Assembly: GCA_026005055.1 (NCBI GenBank)
Contig: BPKI01000001.1
Span: forward strand, 248,001-312,000
DNA: 64,000 nucleotides
DNA from: Lysobacterales bacterium
GTDB taxonomy: Bacteria > Pseudomonadota > Gammaproteobacteria > Xanthomonadales > BPKI01
Direction of reading: 5' to 3'
The notes below the pieces were generated by a model that saw only the letters and a program-made list of their open reading frames with translations, had not been told where the DNA came from and did no database searches. The translations under genes and the position numbers were made by a program. Below, piece by piece: positions 33,026-41,323 of the stretch (within the stretch, counting starts at the first letter, position 1; the number at the start of each line of letters is the position of its first letter).

Positions 33026-34086
33026 GATCCGGCCCGTTCCCGCCGCTCCTCGAGAGCGCGGCCGAGGGTGCGCGCGATCAGCCGGAGCTCCTCGCGGATC
33101 GCTTCAGTCTCGGCGGACAGCGCGGCGCGTTCGGCGAGGGCGAGGCGAAGCGCATCGAGCGCCGCGATCACGCGCTCGCGCTCACTGCTCTGATCGCGCA
33201 GGTTCTGGTTCAAGCGATTGAGCTCGGCGGCAAGCGCCCGCCCCTGCTCGACATGCTCCTGCCGCAGTCGCTCGCCGTCGTTGAGCAGCCGTTGCATGCG
33301 ATCGAGGTTTTCGACGAGATTCCCGATCAGCGCCTCGAGGTAACTCGGCACCGCGCCCTCGACCTCGGCCAAGGCGCCTGGCGGCAGGCGGGCGAGCCCG
33401 GTGAGCGCGTCTTCGAGTGCCGCGAGGAAACGGTTCTGCCCGCGGCTCGCCACGAGATCGAGGAAGCCGAGCGCAAGCGCCCCGGCAAGACCGAACAGCG
33501 ACGTCGAGAAGGCGGTGGCCATCCCCTGAAGCGGACGCTCGAGCGAGGCGCGAAGCTGCTCGAACCACGCAAGGCTCTCGCCGCCCGCGGGCATTCCGGC
33601 GATGACCTCGCTGACCGCGGCGATGGTGAGCAAGAGCCCCCAGAAGGTGCCGAGCAAGCCCAAGAACACGAGCAGCCCGATGAGGTAGCGCGACAGTTCG
33701 CGCGATTCCTCGAGGCGCGAGGCCACCCCATCGAGCATCGCCCGCAGGGTGGTGGGGCTCAGAACCGCACGCCGCTCCTCGGCCCCGCCCGAGAGCAGCT
33801 GGATCAGCGGCTTGAGAAGCCGCGGGGGAGGGCCTTTGCGCTCCAGCTGGCCGGTGCGCAGGCGCGGCAGCCAATGCGCTTCCCGGCGCAAGGCGCTCAA
33901 GCGCCGCCATTGCACCAGGACACCGATGGCGAAAACGGCGAGGATCAGACCGTTGAAGGCCGGATTGGCGAGGAAGGCGCCCTTGAGCGCCCCGAAGAGC
34001 AGCCAGGACAGGGCGGCGAGCAGGGCGAGGAAGAGCACCATCGCGCTCAGGCTTTGCCCAAGGCGAGGAGGATCGGCGTGTTTCAC
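33022..34086 (-). CDS. MotA/TolQ/ExbB-like proton channel protein
   Basis: A 354-residue inner-membrane protein. Hydrophobic segments lie at about 14-33 and 44-60, then at about 135-160 (YLIGLLVFLGLLGTFWGLLLTIAAVSEV) and 195-215 (TAFSTSLFGLAGALALGFLDLV). The last two carry the MotA/TolQ/ExbB channel signature GLLGTFWGL and AFSTSLFGLAGAL. A C-terminal helical tail of about 130 residues, rich in Leu/Arg/Glu, is longer than in TolQ or ExbB. It is coupled by ATGA overlap to the OmpA-domain partner. TolQ, ExbB and MotA form pentamers around two partner helices, so a 5:2 rotary motor is a fair expectation, not shown. Confidence 0.8.
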   Translation of the reverse strand: MKHADPPRLGQSLSAMVLFLALLAALSWLLFGALKGAFLANPAFNGLILAVFAIGVLVQWRRLSALRREAHWLPRLRTGQLERKGPPPRLLKPLIQLLSGGAEERRAVLSPTTLRAMLDGVASRLEESRELSRYLIGLLVFLGLLGTFWGLLLTIAAVSEVIAGMPAGGESLAWFEQLRASLERPLQGMATAFSTSLFGLAGALALGFLDLVASRGQNRFLAALEDALTGLARLPPGALAEVEGAVPSYLEALIGNLVENLDRMQRLLNDGERLRQEHVEQGRALAAELNRLNQNLRDQSSERERVIAALDALRLALAERAALSAETEAIREELRLIARTLGRALEERRERAGS

Positions 34087-34131
34087 GGAAGCAGTCCTTC
34101 GAGCGACATCGTTGCGACCACGGACAAAGCG

Positions 34132-35193
34132 CTAAGTTGCCGCCACCCCGCGGGAAGGTGTGGCGCTTTCCATCCAGGCATCGAGGCGGGATGCGACTTC
34201 CTCGACCGCGATCAGCTCCATCACCCCCGGCACGTGGATGTGCTTGCCCCATGGCAGCGCCTCAGGCTCCCGCCCGAGAAATCGCCGCGCCGCCTCGGCG
34301 AAGCGGTCGATGCACAGCGGACGGCTGAAATAGGGGCCGCTCCGCGCGCATTCGGTGGCGGCATAGAGGCCGAGCACCGGCGTTCCGACGGCGTTGGCGA
34401 GATGGGCGGGTCCCGAATCGGGCGACAGCACGAGCCGAGCCCGCTCGGCCAAGCAAAGAAAACGCTTGAGCGTGTCGCGACCGGTAAGATCGAGGATGGG
34501 CACGCCCGCATGAGCGAGGATGGCATCGGCCAGCCGCCGATCGGCCTCGCCTGGCCCCCCGCACAGGACCACCCGCAATCCATGGCGGCGCACCGCATGG
34601 GCGGCGAGCGCCGCATAGCGCTCGGGCGGCCAGATGCGCTCGCGATGGGCAGAGCCGGGGCTGATGATCAGGCACGGCTGCTCGCCGGGCAGCATCTCTT
34701 CGGCGAAGGCGCGGTCGGCTTCGCTGACCGGAATGTCCCAGCGCGGCCGGCTCGGGCGCTCGATGCCGAGCAGCTTGAGAAACTCGAGCAGGCTGTCGAG
34801 GACATGAGCGCGGCCGCGCATCGGCGGCAGCCTGCGGTGCACGAAGAGACCATGGCCCTCGCGCGCCCGCGCCCGGTCGAAGCCGAGCCGCTCGCGCGCG
34901 GAGACGAGCAGCGACAGCAGATGCGCGCGCAGGCTGCGCTGAAGTAGGAGCAGGGCGTCGAAACGCCTGCCGCGCAGCCGACGACGGAGTTCCCACACCG
35001 CGGCCGCACCGCCTTGCTTGTCGAAGACCGCGAATTCCACACCGGGCAGATCGCCGACGAGCTTGGCCTCGGTCCGGCCGACGATCCAGGTGATCGACCA
35101 GTCCGGGCGCGCATCCTGGATCGCACGCACCAAAGGGACGGTATTGACCACGTCCCCGATCGCCGAGAGCTTGAGGATGGCGATGGCGGTCAT
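34132..35193 (-). CDS. Glycosyltransferase family 9 (heptosyltransferase-like)
   Basis: A 353-residue GT9 enzyme. The N-terminal AILKLSAIGDVVNTVPLVRAI is the acceptor-side signature of WaaC/WaaF-type transferases. LIISPGSAHRERIWPPERYAAL and LVLSPDSGPAHLANAVGTPVLGLYAA are the donor-binding motifs. It probably adds a heptose or similar sugar to lipopolysaccharide core on the cytoplasmic face. The closest pattern is heptosyltransferase I, but the exact sugar is uncertain. I chose the ATG at 35193 (MTAIAILKL); an ATG three codons upstream is also possible. The 3' end is 45 bases from the MotA-like start, on the same strand. Confidence 0.9.
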   Translation of the reverse strand: MTAIAILKLSAIGDVVNTVPLVRAIQDARPDWSITWIVGRTEAKLVGDLPGVEFAVFDKQGGAAAVWELRRRLRGRRFDALLLLQRSLRAHLLSLLVSARERLGFDRARAREGHGLFVHRRLPPMRGRAHVLDSLLEFLKLLGIERPSRPRWDIPVSEADRAFAEEMLPGEQPCLIISPGSAHRERIWPPERYAALAAHAVRRHGLRVVLCGGPGEADRRLADAILAHAGVPILDLTGRDTLKRFLCLAERARLVLSPDSGPAHLANAVGTPVLGLYAATECARSGPYFSRPLCIDRFAEAARRFLGREPEALPWGKHIHVPGVMELIAVEEVASRLDAWMESATPSRGVAAT

Positions 35194-35243
35194 GGCCGCC
35201 CATTCTCCGCCGCGTGCACCTCGGCGTGAAGATTCGAGTTCCT

Positions 35244-35948
35244 TCAGAGACCGAAGGCGGCGAGCGCCGCCCGGGCGAGCTCGCGCGCATGCCTCGCCGA
35301 CACCTGGCTTCGATTCTCGCGGACGTCGAGGTTGAGGGTGGCGATCATCGCCGCGAGCAGCACGCACGCGTCGTAAGCGGCGGTGATCTCCGCGCGCGAG
35401 AGCCGTTCAGTGACGCCGCCCTCGAGCAAGGCGCGGTGGACCGCCTCAAGCAGCCTCGCCTTCTCGCCCGGGCTGAGCTCTCGGCCTTTTTCGGTGGCGA
35501 GCGCGAGTTCGAGCAACAGGGCGAGCCCGTGGCTCAGATTGTCCTTGCGGAAGGCGGGATCGGATTCGAGCGAGGCGAAGAGACCGCGCCCGAGCTCGCG
35601 CAGGAAGGCCCTTTCATCCTCGTTCTCGCCGAAGGCGGCGAACTGATCGAGCAGGGATTCTCGCCGCTCGGGGCGGAAATCGGTGGCCTCGATACCCCCG
35701 CTTCGCGCCTCGCCCGAGGGTCGTTTGGAGGTGCCGGCACGGCGGCGCGCTTCCTCGGAAAGGGCCCACTCCAGGCCGGTCGCGCTCATTTCGAGCGCGA
35801 GATTCTGTCGGGCCATGGACAAAAGGGTGCTGGCATTGGCCAGGGCCTGGCTTTCGTATTCCATCCCGGGCGAGAGGAAATCGCTGTACTGGGCGGAAGC
35901 GGTGATGCTCGCAAGGAAGAGGACAGGCGAGAGGGCGAGGCGGAGCAT
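35244..35948 (-). CDS. Exported alpha-helical protein of unknown function
   Basis: A 234-residue precursor with a clear signal peptide (LRLALSPVLFLASITASAQ). After a low-complexity, charged region (about 70-95) the C-terminal 140 residues are helical, with a repeated small-residue pattern: FLRELGRGLFASLESDP, LSHGLALLLELALATEKG, and ITAAYDACVLLAAMIATLNLDV followed by SARHARELARAALAAFGL. I do not recognise it with confidence; the overall pattern recalls the DUF6683 group of exported proteins. It lies upstream of the GT9 gene by 50 bases. Secretion to the periplasm is the only firm prediction. Confidence 0.7.
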   Translation of the reverse strand: MLRLALSPVLFLASITASAQYSDFLSPGMEYESQALANASTLLSMARQNLALEMSATGLEWALSEEARRRAGTSKRPSGEARSGGIEATDFRPERRESLLDQFAAFGENEDERAFLRELGRGLFASLESDPAFRKDNLSHGLALLLELALATEKGRELSPGEKARLLEAVHRALLEGGVTERLSRAEITAAYDACVLLAAMIATLNLDVRENRSQVSARHARELARAALAAFGL

Positions 35949-36041
35949 GTTTCGAGACCGGGACGGGAGGAACCCGCCGATCCTAGCGCCCGGCGATGAG
36001 AGCCGCCTGAACGTTCCTGCGCCGCAACGCTTCCCTCCGAG

Positions 36042-37190
36042 TCAGCGAAGGCGGCGGGCGAGCGCCCGGAGCGCGTCCTCCCCTCGCTTCGGATCGAGGT
36101 TTAGGCGCTCGCGCTCGCCCCCCATCGCTTCGTAGGCGCGCCGATCCATGATCCGGAACCAAAGCGGCGGCAGGTAGGCGATGAGGAACATCTCGAAGTA
36201 GCCGGCGGGCAGTCGCGGCGCTTGCGGCTCGTCGCGCAAGCGATGGAAGGGTTCGGCCGCTCTGAGGTGGTGATCGGCATGGCGCTGGAGATTGAGCAAC
36301 ACCGCATTCGAGAGCCAGGCGGCGCTGTTCCAGGAATGAGCGAGGCCTACGGGCTCGACGCCGCCGTCAGGAAGCCGCCGACGCTTGAGACCGTAGTGCT
36401 CGACGTAGTTCGCCGAGCTCAGCTGAAAGTGGGCGAAGGCGGCGGCGAGGATCAGGAATAGCAGCGCCTTGGCACCGAAGAGCAGGGCGAGGGCGAGCCA
36501 GAGCGAAAGCGTGCTCACAAGTCCTGCCAACACGCCATTGGCCAGGGAGTGGGGCGAGCGGCCCATCGCCCGCAGGCGCTCGCGCTCGAGGCGATGAGCG
36601 CGGCGCCAGGCACCTGGCCATTCGCGCAGGATGAATCGGTAGAGCGACTCGCCGAGCCGGGCCGAGGCCGAATCCTCGGGAGTGGCCACGGCGCGATGGT
36701 GGCCGCGGTTGTGCTCGATTGGGAAATGCGAGTAGGCCCAGGGCACCAAGGCGAAAAACGCGAGCCGCCTGAGGCCAGGCGAACGGGCATGGCCGAGTTC
36801 GTGCGCGGCATTGATCGCGAGTCCGCCGACGAGCCCGGTGGAGAGCGCAAGCGCCAGGAAGCCGAGCGTCGTCTCGACGCGCGTGCTCGCATACCACGTC
36901 GCCGAGAGCAATATCGCAAAGCCGCTGGCCGCCACGAGAACGGGCAAGGCGGCGAGAAGCGGATCGAAAGAGGGCAGGGGCTGGGGGTTGCTTCGATCTT
37001 CCCCGAGCAGCCGATCGGCCAAGGGCAGAAGACCGTAGGCGAAAAGGAGCGGCACGGCGAGCGCCCATTCCGTGCCGGTCGCTTCGGCCAAGAACGGTCC
37101 TGCACCGAGCAGCAGAGGGATAAAGAGCGCGGGAAGCCAGCGGCAGGCTTCGCGCGAGTGCCCCAAGCTCGGCAAGGCGGCGGTATTCAT
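36042..37190 (-). CDS. alkB: Alkane 1-monooxygenase (AlkB-type membrane hydroxylase)
   Basis: A 382-residue integral membrane di-iron hydroxylase. All histidine boxes are present: HELGH, EHNRGHH followed by RAVATPEDSASARLGES, and LQRHADHH. The AlkB-specific NYVEHYGL signature separates it from fatty acid desaturases. It should add one oxygen atom to the end of medium-chain alkanes using rubredoxin electrons; no rubredoxin gene is next to it. The ATG at 37190 has GGGAGA six bases upstream. A divergent AraC-type regulator starts 105 bases away and is the likely controller, as in many alkane loci. Confidence 0.9.
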   Translation of the reverse strand: MNTAALPSLGHSREACRWLPALFIPLLLGAGPFLAEATGTEWALAVPLLFAYGLLPLADRLLGEDRSNPQPLPSFDPLLAALPVLVAASGFAILLSATWYASTRVETTLGFLALALSTGLVGGLAINAAHELGHARSPGLRRLAFFALVPWAYSHFPIEHNRGHHRAVATPEDSASARLGESLYRFILREWPGAWRRAHRLERERLRAMGRSPHSLANGVLAGLVSTLSLWLALALLFGAKALLFLILAAAFAHFQLSSANYVEHYGLKRRRLPDGGVEPVGLAHSWNSAAWLSNAVLLNLQRHADHHLRAAEPFHRLRDEPQAPRLPAGYFEMFLIAYLPPLWFRIMDRRAYEAMGGERERLNLDPKRGEDALRALARRLR

Positions 37191-37295
37191 CGTGTCTCCC
37201 GGGTTCTTGGTGGCGATGATCCTGCCCGAAGGGCCGGACCGACAGGCTCCGCTCGCGCGCCGAGAAATCCTCATTTTCTGCCAAAATCATCGCGC

Positions 37296-38282
37296 ATGAA
37301 GCGCCTGCTGCTTCATCCTTCCTACTTCCGCTGGCTCGAACGGCTGCTTGCGCGCGCTCATACCGGAAGCGCCAAGGCGCTTGCCTTCAAGCCGGCTGAG
37401 AGCGCGGCGGAGCTCGAGCGGATCGCGCACAGGGCGCAGAGCGCGAGCCGTGACCCGTGGCTCGGTTTGAGCCTCGGGGAGGCGATCCCGGTCCTCGGCC
37501 ATGGACCGCTTTCCGCACTGCTTGCCACCGCCGCGACGATGCGCTCGGCGCTCGAGGACCTGGAGCGCTACGCCTCGCTGCGCGCACCCGCGCTTCGGTT
37601 CGCGCTTCGCGTGCGCCCTCGTGGTGCCGTACTCGAGCTTCGCCCGAACTTGGCCGGCGCGGAAAAGGCCGAGCGCATCCTGATCCAGGCGGTGGCGGTG
37701 CTGCTCGAGCGGCTGTTCGAGGCGTTGCTCGGCGAAGTCCCGCAGGGCCTGCGGCATGGGTTCCCCTGGCCGGCGGAGTCCGAGGCGCCTTATCGGCGGC
37801 GCTTGCGCGGGGCGATCCGATTCGGGGTACCGCTCTACGCCCTGGAGCTTCCTTCCGAGCTGCTCGACACCGCTCTCCCCGGCGCCGATCCGGAAGCCGC
37901 GCGCAACGCCCGCCGCCTCTGCGAGGCCCTCCTCGCGCGCTCAGGGATCGCCGAGCGACCGACGAGCGCCGCCGTCGAGCGCCTGCTCTGGCAGGCCGAG
38001 TGGCGCTGGCCCGCGCTTCCCGAGCTCGCCGCCGCGCTCTCGACCTCGGTGCGCAGCCTGCAGCGCGCCCTCGCCGAGGAAGGCACGAGTTTCCGTGCGC
38101 TTCGCGAGCGGGTCCGCGCCGAGCGGGCGCGGCGCTTGCTTGCCGAAAGCGAGCTGCCGATCGGCCAGATCGCCGAGCGTCTCGGTTACCGCGATCCCGG
38201 CAACTTCGCCCGTTCGCTCAGGCGTTGGCTGGGCGATGGCGGCAGGCGGCTGCGTGCGCGTCTCAAAGCCCTTGGCGAGTGA
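37296..38282 (+). CDS. AraC-family transcription regulator (divergent from alkane monooxygenase)
   Basis: A 328-residue regulator. The N-terminal part (about 20-190) resembles the arabinose-operon-like ligand domain (PF12625): DPWLGLSLGEAIPVLGHGPLSALLATAATMRSALEDL. The C-terminal 100 residues carry two HTH motifs: LPELAAALSTSVRSLQRALAEEGTSF and PIGQIAERLGYRDPGNFARSLRRW. This build (AraC group with 'LG..GPLG.A....T') is the one found next to alkB genes. It probably senses an alkane or alkanol and switches on the monooxygenase gene, which faces it across 105 bases. The start at 37296 follows weak ribosome-binding sequence. Confidence 0.9.
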   Translation: MKRLLLHPSYFRWLERLLARAHTGSAKALAFKPAESAAELERIAHRAQSASRDPWLGLSLGEAIPVLGHGPLSALLATAATMRSALEDLERYASLRAPALRFALRVRPRGAVLELRPNLAGAEKAERILIQAVAVLLERLFEALLGEVPQGLRHGFPWPAESEAPYRRRLRGAIRFGVPLYALELPSELLDTALPGADPEAARNARRLCEALLARSGIAERPTSAAVERLLWQAEWRWPALPELAAALSTSVRSLQRALAEEGTSFRALRERVRAERARRLLAESELPIGQIAERLGYRDPGNFARSLRRWLGDGGRRLRARLKALGE

Positions 38283-38721
38283 ACCTCGTCCCGCCCACGT
38301 CTTCGACTCTCCGATACCGCTCGGCATTCTTAGGAGAGGGGCTCCTGGCGCCCCGAGAATCCCCCGAGAACCCGACGCCCGCTGCGCTTGCCTGCTCCGC
38401 GCGCCTTCGCCCTCGATGCCAGGGCCATTTGCGCCGGAGCATCGGCGTCAAGGGCCCATCCCGTCGCAGAGGAGGCCCTCGCGTCACCCCATCGCATCGA
38501 AAGCAGGCTCGGGCTCCAGGACCTCTCCACACCGCAAGGTGGCCGTCCTCGCTTGCAGACGAAAGCCTCGCCGTCGTTCCTGGCCAGGCGCCACACCGTC
38601 GCCAAGGAGAGTATGTTCCGTGCTTTCTTCCCCTTGCCGAGCGGATTCCTCGGCGAGGCCTGAACCCTCTGCGAGGAGGGTGGGGGATAAGCTCTCCGAT
38701 CGATCGCACCGGGGCGCGGGC
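38283..38721. other. Non-coding stretch between regulator and groEL terminator
   Basis: About 440 bases with no gene I can support. Open frames of 90-150 codons exist on both strands, but none has a recognisable domain, a good ribosome site or steady GC-rich third positions. Some text resembles decayed coding or repeat-like DNA. A hairpin, CCCTC/GAGGG with a TGCGA loop (38665-38680), is present without a T run. It may hold a worn repeat or a 3' region of the regulator transcript. Confidence 0.4.
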
Positions 38722-38751
38722 AAAAAAAGACCCCGCGCGCTGCGCGGGGTC
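38722..38751 (-). terminator. Rho-independent terminator of groES-groEL
   Basis: Read on the minus strand: GACCCCGCGC, AGC, GCGCGGGGTC, then a run of seven T. The stem of about ten base pairs and the T run form a classic intrinsic terminator. It starts about 34 bases after the groEL stop. Confidence 0.93.
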
Positions 38752-38784
38752 CGAAAAGCGGCGTGTACGGTACGCCTTACGTGA

Positions 38785-40419
<1,635 letters not shown>

Positions 40420-40486
40420 CTAAACCCTCTTGCAAAGAAATCGGGACATTCCGTTCGCTCACTGTCCGCGCCGGGACAGTGTTCGA

Positions 40487-40774
40487 TCAGTTCAGGATGG
40501 CGAGGATGTCGTCCTCGCGGACCACCAGGTACTCGGTGCCGTTGATCTTGACCTCGGTACCCGCGTACTTGCCGAAGAGCACCCGGTCGCCCTTCTTCAC
40601 CTTGAGCGGGCGGATCTGGCCATTGTCGAGAGGCTTGCCCTCGCCCGTGGCCACCACCTCGCCTTGGATGGGCTTCTCCGCCGCCGTATCGGGGATGACG
40701 ATCCCGCCCGGCGACTTGCGCTCCTCCTCCATCCGCTTGATGACGACTCGATCATGCAGAGGCTGGATGTTCAT
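40487..40774 (-). CDS. groS: Co-chaperonin GroES
   Basis: A 95-residue GroES, the lid of the GroEL chamber. It starts [20 protein letters not shown] and carries the mobile loop [20 protein letters not shown], then [15 protein letters not shown] and [13 protein letters not shown]. It is the first gene of the groESL operon. Its ATG is 52 bases downstream of the CIRCE element. Confidence 0.98.
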   Translation of the reverse strand: MNIQPLHDRVVIKRMEEERKSPGGIVIPDTAAEKPIQGEVVATGEGKPLDNGQIRPLKVKKGDRVLFGKYAGTEVKINGTEYLVVREDDILAILN

Positions 40775-40825
40775 GGTCTGGCTTTCTCCAGTGTTGAGAA
40801 CCTCGGGAAAACGATCGGACGGCTG

Positions 40826-40852
40826 TTAGCACTCACCGCCGATGAGTGCTAA
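40826..40852 (-). promoter_or_regulatory. CIRCE operator (HrcA binding site)
   Basis: TTAGCACTC, nine bases, GAGTGCTAA: a perfect match to the 9-9-9 CIRCE inverted repeat. HrcA binds it to repress heat-shock genes at normal temperature. It begins one base after the -10 box of the groES promoter, so a bound repressor would block transcription start. Confidence 0.97.
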
Positions 40853-40853
40853 C

Positions 40854-40883
40854 AGTCTATTCTGCCGTACCGGTCACTGTCCA
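40854..40883 (-). promoter_or_regulatory. Sigma-70-type promoter of groES-groEL
   Basis: On the minus strand: -35 TGGACA (40883-40878), spacer of 18 bases, -10 TAGACT (40859-40854), directly followed by CIRCE. The layout suggests HrcA-repressed sigma-70 transcription, with no clear sigma-32 promoter. Confidence 0.75.
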
Positions 40884-40993
40884 GTTCCGGACGCCCCCGG
40901 TTTTGGGGGCTTGCCGCTAGAATTCAAGGTTCCCGACCGTTCATGCGAAGCGCGCCGATGGGGCGGCCCCTGCCGCCGCACGAAGACTCGACG

Positions 40994-41323
40994 ATGCCGA
41001 CGGAAGCTCTCCTCACCCTCAGCACCGCCCCCGACCGGGATCGGGCCCTTGCCATCGCCCGAACCCTCGTGGAGGAACGGCTCGCGGCCTGTGTCAGCCT
41101 CCTGCCCTCGGCCCGCTCCGTCTATCGCTGGCAGGGAGAGATCGTCGAAGACGAGGAATGCGTGCTCCTGATCAAGACCTCGCGCGCTCGCTGGGAGGCG
41201 CTGGTCACGCGGCTGAAGGCGATCCACCCCTACGAGGTGCCGGAGCTGATCGCCATTCCGGTCGAACGAGGCCTCGAATCCTATCTCCGCTGGCTCGCCG
41301 AGAGCACGGTCGAGGACAAGTGA
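40994..41323 (+). CDS. cutA: CutA1 divalent-cation tolerance protein
   Basis: A 109-residue CutA1, a very stable trimer linked to copper and divalent-cation tolerance. Typical text: LVEERLAACVSLLPSARSVYRWQGEI, EDEECVLLIKTSRARWEALVTRLKAIHPYEVPEL, and the C-terminal YLRWLAEST. It starts the cutA-dsbD-tlpA run, a common order in gammaproteobacteria, and overlaps dsbD as GTGA. Confidence 0.95.
   Translation: MPTEALLTLSTAPDRDRALAIARTLVEERLAACVSLLPSARSVYRWQGEIVEDEECVLLIKTSRARWEALVTRLKAIHPYEVPELIAIPVERGLESYLRWLAESTVEDK

Noticed and set aside
32036-34086. Zorya (ZorA/ZorB) anti-phage system
   Set aside because: The MotA/MotB-like pair resembles ZorAB in outline, but no ZorC, ZorD or ZorE gene is adjacent and the MotA-like protein lacks the very long ZorA tail.
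40893-40910. GCCCCC/GGGGGC hairpin between groES and cutA as a terminator
   Set aside because: No T run on either strand, and it lies between divergent promoters; at most a leader hairpin.
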